A DNA stretch of 64,000 nt, from positions 186,001-250,000 of the forward strand of contig JAMPIT010000885.1 of NCBI GenBank assembly GCA_026261815.1, in the 5' to 3' direction. The notes below the pieces were generated by a model. That model ran no database searches. It was not told the origin of the DNA and was given only the letters and a program-made list of their open reading frames with translations. The stretch's first letter is position 1; each line of letters begins with the position of its first letter. The stretch is from Monarcha castaneiventris obscurior. Lineage: Eukaryota; Chordata; Aves; Passeriformes; Monarchidae. Made by a program: the position numbers and the translations under genes. Positions 54,496-64,000 of the stretch are shown here, piece by piece.

Positions 54496-55189
54496 GGGTG
54501 TTTTGGCTGGTGGACAAATCCCTTTGACCCTGAAGTCTATTCCCCATCAGGCGCAAGTATCCAAGGAATATTTTAACGTAAGATTCAGTTATTTTCTGCC
54601 TTGAACACCTTAAAACTGCTGGTAAAATCACCACGTGCTCGGCAATTTTCTCCTCAAGCCCTTCTTTTCCATGAGCATCTGATTCCCAAGTTCTCAGCTT
54701 TTTTCCCTCCCCCCCTGTTAATTATTATAATTACTTTTAAAACCTGGCCCCTGGTTAGGCACTAGGTGGACACAGTGGCTGAGTTTTATTGCAGAACCTG
54801 CTCCTGCTCAAGGAGTTATTTTTGCTGAAGGCTTCCCTGGAATTGCTGAGTCAAGACAACGCTTTGATGGGATAAACATCTTCCCGCTCCCTTCTGTTCA
54901 GACCCTGGAGCCCCATTTGCCTGAGTAAAGATGTTGAGTTTCTTGGAATGCAGCTCCTGTTAAAGGAGCCCTGGAGCAAACACGGCGAGTTCTTGCTGTA
55001 ATTTAAGAGCTGATCCCAAATCCATGAATGACCAACCCAAATCCAGGGGCTGAAGGTTGGTGCCTTGCCTTGACCGAGGGGTCTCTCCCAAGACCTGCAA
55101 GTGGTTTGAATTCCCACTGAGCTTGGAGCTGGTCAGTGCTTTCCTCATGGAAACACCGCCTGGGAGCTACCAGTGGTCACCTGCTCTTA
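54496..55189. other. Unique intron sequence
   Basis: Nothing recognised. Confidence 0.4.
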
Positions 55190-55445
55190 ACGTGGCTTTT
55201 CCAGAAGGGTTTGCCCAAAAGATCAAAGCTCAAGTGCTCAATGGAGCCGTTCATGATGGATGCGTGGAGAGGCTTCCAGGGGGAGTGCGCGGGGTTTACA
55301 CAGAAATAGTCGCTCATCCGACTGAATCGTTAATGCCCGTTGCCCGCGGAGACTAATTAGGGAGAGCTGCAGCTGTTTTGGGAAGCACTTTGTGGGGATT
55401 ACACGGCGAGCGCGGGCTGGAGGAGCTCTCGGAGTGTGAAACATT
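55190..55445. promoter_or_regulatory. Putative conserved non-coding island 5
   Basis: Repeat-free block with AAGATCAAAGCTC (55219-55231), a match to the TCF/LEF consensus, GAATCGTTAATGCCC and GACTAATTAGGG (55352-55363). No reading frame is supported. Confidence 0.35.
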
Positions 55446-55772
55446 AGGAAAGGCGTTTTGTGCCGCTGTGCTCCGAGGAGCTGAGAGAGGGGGGGTTTGT
55501 GGGGGACAGAGTTTTCCAAACTCTTTTCTTGGAGATGGTTTGAGTTTGGCCAAACAATGGGATGGGAGTGGTGACAGCCTGGCTTTTCCGTGGACACGTC
55601 AGGAAGCCTGGGAGAGAAAGGTTAATAAAGTGTCCCTGCTGCCTTTCCTTAAAATCCTGCTGCCTTTTCCATGTGCCTGTGTGGGCAGTGGGGCAGCTCG
55701 GGGGGTTGGGGCTTCCCTCTGTCATGTTGGTTTCTCCAAAGAGCTCATGGGACAGACCTCAGGTTTGTTGTC
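55446..55772. other. Unique intron sequence
   Basis: Nothing recognised. Confidence 0.4.
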
Positions 55773-55882
55773 CAGAGAAGGGAACGGAGCTGGGAAGGGT
55801 CTGGAGCACCAGGAGTGGCTGAGGGAGCGGGGGGGGTCTCGGCCTGGAGAAAAGGGGGCTCAGGGGGGACTTTCTGGCCCTG
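55773..55882 (+). mobile_element. CR1 LINE internal fragment (second subfamily)
   Basis: AGGGAACGGAGCTGGGAAGG through GGAGAAAAGGGGGCTCAGGG, with no 3' end. Confidence 0.85.
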
Positions 55883-55892
55883 CTCCGAGCCT

Positions 55893-56060
55893 CGAGTCCA
55901 ACTTGGCCTTGGACACTTCCAGGGATGGGGCAGCCACAGCTTCTCTGGGCAACCTGTGCCAGGGCCTCGCCACCCTCCCAGGGAAGAATTCTTTCCCAGT
56001 ATTCCATCTAACCCTGCCCTCTGACAGTGGAAACCCTCTACCCCTTTGTGCTAAAACTGT
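55893..56060 (-). mobile_element. CR1 LINE internal fragment in opposite orientation
   Basis: GTCCAACTTGGCCTTGGACA, GGGGCAGCCACAGCTTCTCT and AACCCTGCCCTCTGACAGTG read as the reverse complement of CR1; no 3' tip. It abuts the fragment at 55773-55882. Confidence 0.87.
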
Positions 56061-56767
56061 GCGATACAAGATTTCCTTTATTCCTTCTTTTGAGTTTTCC
56101 GCTGGTTTTATTTGGTCATTTTATTCATGTCTCTTCATTTACATAAGAGCGAGTTTTCCTGCACGTGGGACATAAATTCTCCAAGACTGTGGATCACTTC
56201 GGGTTATTGTAAAAGAAAATATACGGATGCTTTGTAGAACCTTGTACCTGGTTTTGTGGAACTCGTGAGCCATCCTGGAACTCTTTGATTCCTTGCTCAT
56301 AAACCCTCCCAAAGGATTTGCTGTACTGGTTTCGATCCTTAGGCCCTGTGCCTGAGAAACAGCCATTGCCTGGATCTTCTGGGAGCCAACGGGAAAACTT
56401 TGGGAGGCGTTACTGCAGTTGAGATTCGGGATGGGAGTCTGGCTATTCACACTCCCCAGTGGCATGTGCAGAATCCCTGGAGCTCCAGGGATTACGGCTT
56501 TATGGTTCGCACGTGGGATTTGCTGCGAGCTCCTGGTTCTTTTTATAGAGAGTCTATTCCGGGGGGATTTCGGAGAGGGAATTTCTGACCTTTGGATAAG
56601 AAGCCATGAAGCTGTGGACCAGCAGGAAATCCAAAGTGATTTCGTCCATGTTCCTTTTTAAAATCTGGCTGTTTCCTGGTTTAGGACGTTGTTTGTTGGG
56701 TGGTTGTCGTTGCCAGGGGCTGGAGCTGTGCTAAGGCAGGGTCTTGGTGCACTTATCTTGTGTCTTC
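56061..56767. other. Unique intron sequence
   Basis: Nothing recognised. Confidence 0.4.
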
Positions 56768-57186
56768 ATGGAATCTGGGAATGGTTTGGGTGGGAACAGA
56801 TCCTTCAAGACCATCTCATTCCATCCCCCCTGGACAGGGACATCTTCCACTACCCCAGGTTGCTCCAAGCCCCATCCAACCTGGCCTTGGACACTTACAG
56901 AGATCCAGGGCCAGCCACAGCCTCTCTAGAAAACCTGTGCCAGGGTCTCACCACGTTCACAGGGAAAAATTTCCCAGTATCCCATCTATCCCCGTCCTCT
57001 GGCAGTGGGAAGCCATTCCCTGTGTCCTGTCCCTCCATCCCTTCTCCCAAGTCCCTCTCCAGCTCTCCTGGAGCCCCTTTAGGCACTGGAAGGGGCTCTG
57101 AGGTCTCCCAGGATCCTTCCCTTCTCCAGGCTGAGCATTCCCATTCTCTGCCTGGCTCCAGAGCAGAGGGGCTCCAACCCTTGGAG
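56768..57186 (-). mobile_element. CR1 LINE 3' fragment
   Basis: The 3' end is at the left (TCTGGGAATGGTTTGGGTGG). The body is intact to GAGGGGCTCCAACCCTTGGA. Confidence 0.93.
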
Positions 57187-57345
57187 CATGGTGGTGGCAT
57201 CACCATCCCTGGAAGCATCCAAGGAACATGTGGATGTGGCACTTGGGGACACAGTTTAGTGGCCAGTGTGGCAATGCTGAGTTTGCAGTTGGACTTAAAG
57301 ATCTTGGATGTATTTTCCAACCTCAACAATTCCATGATTCTGGGT
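57187..57345 (+). mobile_element. CR1 LINE 3' fragment (second subfamily), abutting an opposed copy
   Basis: GGTGGTGGCATCACCATCCC, GATGTGGCACTTGGGGACAC and CAACAATTCCATGATTCTGG. Confidence 0.9.
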
Positions 57346-57489
57346 TTATCTTCCCTCTGTCATCCCTCCTGGGTCAGGACAGGTGAACCAGGCTCCCACG
57401 TGGCTTGTGAGATGTATGGAATTCTGCAGGACTCGCACCTGGAGGATTTATTTGGAGGAGGAGGTGGATTGTAGCTGTTTCTCCCTCCA

Positions 57490-57730
57490 AAATACATATT
57501 TGGTTAATAACCAGCAAGAGCACGTGCCCTTTTCCCTGAGACTACTGAAAAATCCTGGAGAGCTGTCAATAAAAAGATTCCCTGACAGCTTTAGAAGGGA
57601 AATGAAAATTTATCAAATGTTTCTCCCCCTGTCTGGAGCAGCTCATCAGACACACAGGCTGGAAAAGGGAGATTTGTTGTTCTTCCCCTCTCCCACGCTG
57701 ACACCCCTGGGTGATCCCGAGGGTGCAGCA
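57490..57730. promoter_or_regulatory. Putative conserved non-coding island 6
   Basis: Repeat-free block with the palindromic GGTTAATAACC (57500-57510, HNF1-like), AGCACGTGCCC, and two TGTCA words (AGCTGTCAATAAA, CCTGACAGC) of the TALE homeodomain type. Coding is not supported. Confidence 0.35.
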
Positions 57731-57837
57731 AAGGGAACGCTCTGCTCACCTGTCGCTCAGGCTTTGGAAAATTAATTTTTTGTTGGAACAGAATCCAGGT
57801 GCCCCCGGAGGTTTGGAGTCGCAGGAAAAGATCGAAG

Positions 57838-57965
57838 GAACATGGTTTGGATTGGAAGAGGCCTCAAAGATCATCTCATTCCAACCCTTTACCGTGGGCA
57901 GGGACACCTTCCATGAGTCCAGGTTGCTCCAAGCCCAATCCAGCCTGGGCTTGGCCAGGTGTCAT
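57838..57965 (-). mobile_element. CR1 LINE 3' fragment
   Basis: ACATGGTTTGGATTGGAAGA at the left, then CAGGGACACCTTCCATGAGT. Confidence 0.9.
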
Positions 57966-58317
57966 TTCCTTCAAGCCGTGCTGTTGAAAAGGCTGGGATG
58001 ATGCTCAGGGATGCAGGGATAGAAACCTGAATGTAAAGCACTGGATCGGAGAGACGGGATTATGGACATTTTGGGTAAAAGAGCTTTTGCTTTCTGCCAA
58101 AAATGGAGTTTTTTCTTTGTTTTGTTCCCTTAATTGTTATCCTTGGATTTAGCAAAGTTATTTGGGATCAGGTAGCTTGGAGGTCAGAGATTTCCTTATT
58201 ATGATGATGTTGACCTCAGGAACTGAGGAGCTGCCAATGCCAAAGCTTTACTCTTTTCCTAAAAAAACCGATGTGGGATCATCTTCGTGCCTTTATGCTT
58301 CGAAACTATGGCTGAAA
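57966..58317. other. Unique intron sequence
   Basis: Nothing recognised. Confidence 0.4.
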
Positions 58318-58430
58318 GGGATCATGGAATATCCTGAGTTGGAAGGGACCCACAAGGATCAACAAGTCCAACTCCTGGCCCTGCACAGGACACCCCAAGG
58401 ATCCCACCATGTCCTGGAGAGGACCTTAGA
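58318..58430 (-). mobile_element. CR1 LINE 3' fragment (third subfamily)
   Basis: GGATCATGGAATATCCTGAG followed by TTGGAAGGGACCCACAAGGA and CTGGCCCTGCACAGGACACC. Confidence 0.88.
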
Positions 58431-59097
58431 CCCACAAATATTCCGCAGTCTTGCGGTGTGGTGCTTATTTGGGATTTCCTAAGGAGGAATGGCTCCCCTG
58501 AGCCATCCAGGGTAGCCAGTGGGAATTTCCTTCTTGTAATCCTGTTTTCCACATCATGAATTTCAATGACCACGGTCCCTATGTGGATTTGATCCAAGAG
58601 AAAGTCTTGGCCTTGTGTTTCCATGATTCATGCTCCCTCTCACTGCACCCCATCCTGAAGAGGATGTTTATTTGGATCAGACCTATGAGAAAATTCCATC
58701 TATGGTGGTTTTGGGTCATCAAGTCCCATTTAAACCCTAGTGGTCAATTCCTTAAGTTCTGCCCACGGAATGGGATAGTGGGTAGGGTTTGGGTGCCTCT
58801 TGGTGCCATCCAACCCCACGCTGAGCACGGAATGCTGTCGGATTCTTTCTCCTCCTGCACAGCTGAAGCCGTGGTCTTTGGGGAGGTGGGAGAAGTGGAT
58901 GAGTGCCAAACCCATCCAGCTGGATCACCCAAATGGGCAATCCGAGGAAATCAACCACATGTCCTGATGCTCGTGCACAGCTTAGGCTGTGAAATTCCTT
59001 ATTTATAGGAACTTAACGGATCCTGTAACGGCTTCAAGCAGATGAACACATTTCATTAAAGCAACAGCAACGGTCTTCCTCCTCGAGGGTGAAAGTT
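58431..59097. other. Unique intron sequence
   Basis: Nothing recognised. Confidence 0.4.
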
Positions 59098-59345
59098 TTA
59101 ACTGAAAGAGGGAAGATTTAGAGCAGAAATAAGGAAGGAATTCTTCCCTGTGAGAGTGGTGAGGCCCTGGTACAGATTGCCCAGAGAAGGTTTGGCTGCC
59201 CCATCCCTGGAAGTGTTCCAGGCCAGGTTGGACGGGGCTTGGAGTAGCCTGGGATAGTGGAAGGTGTCCCCGCCCATGGCAGGGGTTTGGAACTGGAAGA
59301 TCATCAAGGTCTCTTCCCACCCAAACCATTCTGGGATTCTCTGAA
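59098..59345 (+). mobile_element. CR1 LINE 3' fragment
   Basis: GAAATAAGGAAGGAATTCTT through GGAGTAGCCTGGGATAGTGG to CCAAACCATTCTGGGATTCT. Confidence 0.93.
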
Positions 59346-59519
59346 GTCGCTTTGAAGGGAAGGAGCTGGGAGCTCTGAGCACTGAAAAGCCCGCACACGT
59401 TTTCCTCTTCTTCCTTCCCATCCATCCTGAGCTTTGTCGAGCGATGGATAAAAAGGGGGGAAAAAAAACAACCAACCCACCCACAATAATCTATAGCAAC
59501 TGTCAGCCAGCAAACTACT

Positions 59520-59940
59520 CCCATTTCATAGGGATAGGTTGGATGTCAGCGCGGGATCGATGGCTCTCGCGCCATAATTATAAAAACTCGCGGGTTGTGT
59601 TGCTTGAGTGAGTTTGGGAAGAGTAGGGTCTCAATCTTCCCTCTAATGGGGCTTTGGCAGTCGGTGGCGCAGCGGCTTCGTCTTAGTCTGACAGTGTTGT
59701 CATTAAACACCAGGTAGCGTGGAACAACAGGGAACACGGCTCCGGAGCGGCCGGGAACACGCGGCTTTGACAGGAGCGATTTGTCATCGAGGAGCTGCCC
59801 AAACTCCTGAGCCTGGAATACGGGCGGCTGCTTAAAGTGACTTATTGCCCCTGTCGGCGGCTGCAGTTGTGATTTGATAATCGGTAAATGTTTGTCAAAG
59901 ATGAATTCCCTCCCTGATGCAGTGCAGTGCTGGAAAAGCA
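59520..59940. promoter_or_regulatory. Putative conserved non-coding island 7
   Basis: Repeat-free and unusually CpG-rich for the intron, with GCCATAATTATAAAA, GTCATTAAACACC, GTGATTTGATAATCGG and TGACAGTGTTGTC. Several stops in every frame. The clean boundary from the flanking CR1 copies supports a constrained element; this is inference. Confidence 0.42.
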
Positions 59941-60134
59941 AATGAAAAGCAGGAGAAAAGAACATATTGGATGGATTAAAGACTAGGGCAGGATAAGGGT
60001 GATGGAAACAACAGGTTTCCCTGTTAACTTGGCATCCTTCCTTCAGGGAGGTGAAGCGTCGAGGTTTGGGATACTGGGATGGGGACTCACTGTCAACATG
60101 GGTGCTGGGGGACCAGGAAAGCTGCAGCATTAAT

Positions 60135-60347
60135 TCCATTTCAGGAAAAATTTCTTCATGAAAAGGATTGTTAAGCATTGGAAGGGGCCACCCGGGGAGG
60201 TGGTGGATTCCCCATCCCTGGTGGTGCTCAAGGAATAACTGGATGTGGCACTCAGTGCTCTGCTCTGGGTGAGAAGGCAGGGATTGGTCACAGATTGGAC
60301 TTGATGATTGTGGAGGTCTTTTCCAACCTTAATGATTCTGTGATTAT
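60135..60347 (+). mobile_element. CR1 LINE 3' fragment (second subfamily)
   Basis: CATTTCAGGAAAAATTTCTT, AGGATTGTTAAGCATTGGAA and TTTTCCAACCTTAATGATTC. Confidence 0.88.
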
Positions 60348-60428
60348 AAGGAGGGGTTTTTTTGCAGCTTTTAAAGATCCTGGAGCTGTGCTTGGTCTTG
60401 AGGGAATTGTTCTCCTTTGCTTAACCAC

Positions 60429-60506
60429 ATGGAATCATGGAATGGTTTGAGTTGGAATAGACCTTAAAGATCACCTCATTCCAACCCCCTGCCATGAGCA
60501 GGGAAC
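60429..60506 (-). mobile_element. CR1 LINE 3' terminal scrap
   Basis: ATGGAATCATGGAATGGTTT and GAGTTGGAATAGACCTTAAA at the left; about 75 bp remain. Confidence 0.9.
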
Positions 60507-61219
60507 TGCTGTGGTGTCCCTGACCTCGTTCTCTCCCAGGCATTGTCCAGAAGGTTTCAAGAGGTTTTTTTGGGAAGGAAAACAACGTCCTGATTCTTTC
60601 TTTCCATGGATGTGGTGCTTTTCCGGCTTTTTGGCAAATACTTCCCTCAGCAAACCCGTGTGCACCTACTCAGTGGTTACAACTTGTAGTTGAATCCCTT
60701 TGTTTCTCATTGGGATGGATTTTGAGCCTGTCCATCACCTGCTTTATATCAAAGTTTAGAAAGGAGAATGAAAAGGGTCTTAATGAACCTTCTGCCTGCA
60801 AAGTTTTCCTCCCATCTGCCTGAGTTTATCCAAGTTCCTCTGCTGATGGCGGAGTCAGGTGAGGTTCTTTTTAAGTGGATACTTAGGAAAGCTAAAAGCC
60901 GGGTGGCCTTCAGTTGGATAAGTGGCTTTGAGGGTGGGCAATACCTAAGAGATTCAAATTTTTCCTTGTTAAATTTAAATAAAATAAAATAAAAAAAAAA
61001 AAGAAGTCAATCCTAAAGCACGAATGCAAATGGAATTCCAGCCTGCCGAGCACTCCTGTCGTTTCCCAAGGCAGAGCCACCTCTCCCCGTGCCACGGCGA
61101 GGCGTGAACACGAGATCCCTGAACCCATTTGATTATAGCCGGGGTTTTTCTGGTGTCTGAAGTGCTGGAAACGATCAAGAGCAGGAAAAGTGGAGTGATT
61201 TATTAGACTCATAAAAATT
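60507..61219. other. Unique intron sequence with a poly-A run
   Basis: A-rich run at 60975-61005; nothing else recognised. Confidence 0.45.
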
Positions 61220-61505
61220 CATACTTTGTTATTCCAGTCGTCTTCCATCTGCAGCTTGTTAGAACGAGCACCCCTGGCAGCTCCCGCCGCGAGGCCGGGG
61301 GGAGGAGGGCATTTATCAGCTTTCCTCCTGCCATCCCGCTCTCATTTAGAGGAATGGATCCAGCTCCTGGAAACACATTAATAATCATTCACCGAGGGAA
61401 GGGGGGAAGGAAAACCCACCACCCTCTTTTGTTATAATAATAAAGGTTGTGTTTGAACAAGGGCCGATGCTCCAGAGACCCATTCAGGCTCTTTAACACG
61501 GGCGG
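61220..61505. promoter_or_regulatory. Putative conserved non-coding island 8
   Basis: Repeat-free, with ACATTAATAATCATTC (61375-61390), CCTCTTTTGTTATAATAATA (61421-61440, SOX-like core) and GGGCATTTATCAGC. No reading frame is supported. Confidence 0.35.
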
Positions 61506-61974
61506 GAGCTGGGAAAAGGGTGTTTAGAGCCTTCGGTGTGACCTCCTCTTGCCACTCCTGGTGGATAACATGGGATCTCCTCATCCTTGGAAGGCTCATC
61601 CGCTCCTGTGATGTTTGGAAGGGCCATCCTGGGGCTTTTTGGCAGTGGGGATGGGAATGTGACAGAGCTGGTGGGGTTATTGGGGTTACTGGGAGCTTGG
61701 TGACAGGTGATGTGTCCTCCTGTCCCCAGCAAGACCTTGTTGGACTCCTCTATCTCTGCTTCTCTCCATAGTTTGGGGTTGGAGGGAATAAACCAAGATA
61801 TTTGCCAGCATTTCTGTTGCAGCTGGAATATCGGTATTGGAATTGTAGGGAATTGAGTCAAAGGCACTGCTCTTCCTGTTACTTTCTGTGGCTTCCCAAA
61901 TCACCTGGCTCCAGGGGCTGGTGGGGTTGAAGTGATCGGAAAATGATAGGGATTGGTCTTGTGTGGGTAGATGT
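61506..61974. other. Unique intron sequence
   Basis: Nothing recognised. Confidence 0.4.
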
Positions 61975-62116
61975 AGGATGGCTTCGGTTGGGAAAGACCT
62001 CTGAGATCATCGAGTCCCAACCGTTCCGCCAGCACTGCCAAGGCCACCACTGATTCACGTCCCCAAATGCCACATCCACATGTTTTTGAACATTTCCAGG
62101 AATGGTATTCCACAAA
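61975..62116 (-). mobile_element. CR1 LINE 3' fragment (second subfamily)
   Basis: GATGGCTTCGGTTGGGAAAG at the left, then CCAAGGCCACCACTGATTCA and AATGCCACATCCACATG. Confidence 0.9.
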
Positions 62117-62532
62117 GAATGGGAAAGGTCTGGAGCACCATGAGCGGCTGAGGGAGCTAGAGGGGTTCATCCTGGAGAAAAGGAGGCTCAGGGGGGACCT
62201 TCTGGCTCTCCACAACTCCCTGACAGGAGGGTGGAGCCAGGTGGGGGTTTGGATCTGCTCCCAGGGAACAAGGGGCAGGACAAGAGGAAACAGCCTCAAG
62301 TTGTGCCAAGAGAGGTTCAGATTGGATATTGGAGATCTTCATGGAATAGTGATCAGGTGTTGGAATAGGCTCCCTTGGCAGTTGTGGAATTACCATCCCT
62401 GGGAATGGTAAAAAATGCAGGGATGAAGAACTTGGGTCATGGTTTATTTGGGCCCTTGGAAGTGCTGAGGGAATGGTTGGATTCAATGATCTTAGTGCTC
62501 TTTTCCAACCTAAACCATTCCACGATTCCATG
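62117..62532 (+). mobile_element. CR1 LINE 3' fragment (second subfamily), abutting an opposed copy
   Basis: GAATGGGAAAGGTCTGGAGC through GACAAGAGGAAACAGCCTCA to ACCTAAACCATTCCACGATT. Confidence 0.93.
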
Positions 62533-62964
62533 TTGGGTTTTGTGGCGTGCTGGGAGCAACCAAACCCCAAAGACACCAGATCCTCCAAAATCCATTCTGT
62601 GCAACATCCCAGCTGCAGATGGAAGTGGGGATTGCACCAGTGGGCTGGAAAGGGAGTGCAGGTCCTCAGCCATTTGGGAGGCTGATCCTGAGTGTCTTTT
62701 GCAGCAGCATTTTTCCAGGGAGTTTCTTGGAGCTCCATGACTTTCACATCTGCTGCTTTTCTTTTCTGCTTCTCTCCTGTCACGCTTGCTGCTGATGTTT
62801 CCTCGCTGTTGGATTTCTCCTGGCTGTGCCACCCCCAGCTTTTACAGATGCTCTTCTCCTCGCTCCCCTTCTTTCTTCTCAACAGCTCAGGGATCACTTT
62901 GTTCCCCCGTGACATCTCCACGCATGGTGTGGCTTTCCTAAACTTTTGGATTTTTGAAAGGCTC
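62533..62964. other. Unique intron sequence
   Basis: Nothing recognised. Confidence 0.4.
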
Positions 62965-63180
62965 TAATAAGGTCTCCCTGGAGCCTTCCCTGCTCCAGAC
63001 TGGACATTCCCAGATCTCCCAGCCTGGCTCCAGAGCAGAGGGGCTCCAGCTCTTGGAGCATCTCCATGGCCTCCTGTGGACTTGCTCCAGCAGCTCCACG
63101 TCCTTCTGCTGTTGGACACCAGAGCTGGAGGCAGAATTCCATGTGAGATCTCACCTGAGCAGGGCAGAGGGGCAGAATCC
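62965..63180 (-). mobile_element. CR1 LINE internal fragment lacking the 3' part
   Basis: AAGGTCTCCCTGGAGCCTTC, AGCAGCTCCACGTCCTTCTG and GGAGGCAGAATTCCATGTGA. Confidence 0.92.
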
Positions 63181-63339
63181 CTCCTGCCCCTGCTGCCGGA
63201 ATATTTATCTTCAAGTTGGGTGATGTTTTCCTGCTCTGTATTTCCTGGAAACAGAAGTCCTGTACTTTTTACCTAAACTCAGGAATTCTGGATGCAGACC
63301 CAGACCCTTGGAATTTATTGGATATGTGGTTTTGTCCAG

Positions 63340-63497
63340 AGGAGTGGTGAATCCCCATCCCTGGAAGTGTCCAAGGCCAGGTTGGACAAGGCTTTGGAGC
63401 AACCTGGTCTAGTGGAAGGTATCCCTGTCCATGGCAGGGGTTTTGGAATAAGATGATCTTTAAGGCCCCTTCCAAGCCAAACAATTCCATGAATTTA
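63340..63497 (+). mobile_element. CR1 LINE 3' fragment
   Basis: GGAAGTGTCCAAGGCCAGGT through AACCTGGTCTAGTGGAAGGT to CAAACAATTCCATGAATTTA. Confidence 0.93.
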
Positions 63498-63609
63498 ATA
63501 CTTTTCCTGCTAAAATTGGTGTTTCCTTACAGTTCATCTCCAAGTGCCAGTGCTCAACTCAGCCTCGCTCCTGGTGGATTCTGTGAACTTCCTCTTTTCC
63601 TGTGGTCCG

Positions 63610-64000
63610 ATTGGCATAACGGAATTAGCCAAGCAGATTTGGTATTAATTCCCCACATATTCCCAGCTGAAAGCAGCTGCCATGCTAAGCAAATTTTCCA
63701 ACGGGTTTGGAGCCCTCAGCTCCAAATCCCACCCTTCTCCCGTCCTCTCTGACTGTGACAACCGGAGCAGCCGCTGTGCTCTGGGTCCCAGGTAAAGCAC
63801 TTTGGATCAATTGGATTTATTTCCTATTAAGCAGCAGTTCATGATCATAAAGCATCGTTTACATGCTGGCATAAAGAGCCGTCGCTCTTGAAAGAGCTCG
63901 GAACTGAATGAGTGTGGAAATTAAATTCCCCTCTTAAACCCAAGGATGGTCCTTTTGGAAGCTGATTCCAGTCGCAACATAATTAACCTCTTGCTGTGCC
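63610..64000. promoter_or_regulatory. Putative conserved non-coding island 9, continuing past the window
   Basis: Repeat-free to the window end. It has TTGGTATTAATTCCCC, CTATTAAGCAGCAG, GATCATAAAGCATCG, two GCTGA/TCAGC words and ACATAATTAACC at the very end. Coding is not supported. Confidence 0.35.

Larger units (their letters stand above)
24757..64000 (+). other. ZC3H3: ZC3H3 intron 3, at least 39.2 kb, no acceptor reached
   Basis: Everything to the window end is best read as intron 3. I searched by eye for the next conserved block of the family (IKTRYRIVKK and the CCCH fingers beginning KEYCMYYNRFGRC) on the plus strand and found neither. No independent nested gene was recognised on either strand. 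The detailed contents are listed separately. Confidence 0.75.

Noticed and set aside
24757..64000. Further ZC3H3 exons, including the CCCH fingers
   Set aside because: No plus-strand match to the next family blocks was found by eye. They are expected beyond 64000. A translated search with chicken ZC3H3 would settle it.
1..64000. tRNA, rRNA, snoRNA or microRNA genes
   Set aside because: No A/B-box pair, box C/D or convincing long hairpin was recognised by reading. A covariance-model search would be needed to exclude small ones.

Overview
This is vertebrate nuclear DNA, almost certainly from a bird and probably a songbird. The evidence is spliced genes with GT-AG introns, about 45 short fragments ending in the avian CR1 LINE 3' tail (sense strand ends in a form of 'CCAACCCAAACCATTCCATGATTCC'-type sequence), and many GC-rich minisatellites of the kind seen on gene-dense avian chromosome ends. 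There are no bacterial operons, CRISPR arrays or recognisable RNA genes.

Layout. (1) 1-9487, minus strand: the first eight coding exons, plus seven bases of a ninth, of a phospholipase C gamma gene. They encode residues 1-262: the N-terminal PH domain and the EF-hand region. The family is certain. The sequence resembles PLCG1 most in the PH domain but diverges in the later exons, so it may be a distinct PLC-gamma paralogue. Its 6.9-kb intron 1 holds three minisatellite arrays and one CR1. (2) 9488-19190: an intergenic region between divergent genes, filled with CR1 fragments, poly-A/T and AAT runs, a 300-bp polypurine block, a 450-bp AT-rich block and a 40-bp-unit minisatellite. (3) 19190-19381: a compact CpG-rich promoter with an X-box palindrome, two CACGTG E-boxes and a perfect CRE. 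(4) 19382-24756, plus strand: exons 1-3 of ZC3H3, encoding the N-terminal 515 residues of a CCCH zinc-finger protein of the mRNA cleavage, polyadenylation and export machinery. (5) 24757-64000: more than 39 kb of ZC3H3 intron 3. No further exon of the gene was found. The intron alternates between CR1 fragments, degenerate tandem repeats and repeat-free AT-rich islands that look like conserved regulatory elements.

Most unusual points: ZC3H3 exon 1 is itself the first unit of a tandem array, with its coding core and splice donor copied three more times inside intron 1. The PLC-gamma gene may be a third vertebrate family member. The enhancer-like islands in ZC3H3 intron 3 could belong to a neighbouring developmental gene; MAFA is the neighbour of ZC3H3 in human. 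The two genes share no obvious pathway, and their adjacency looks positional.
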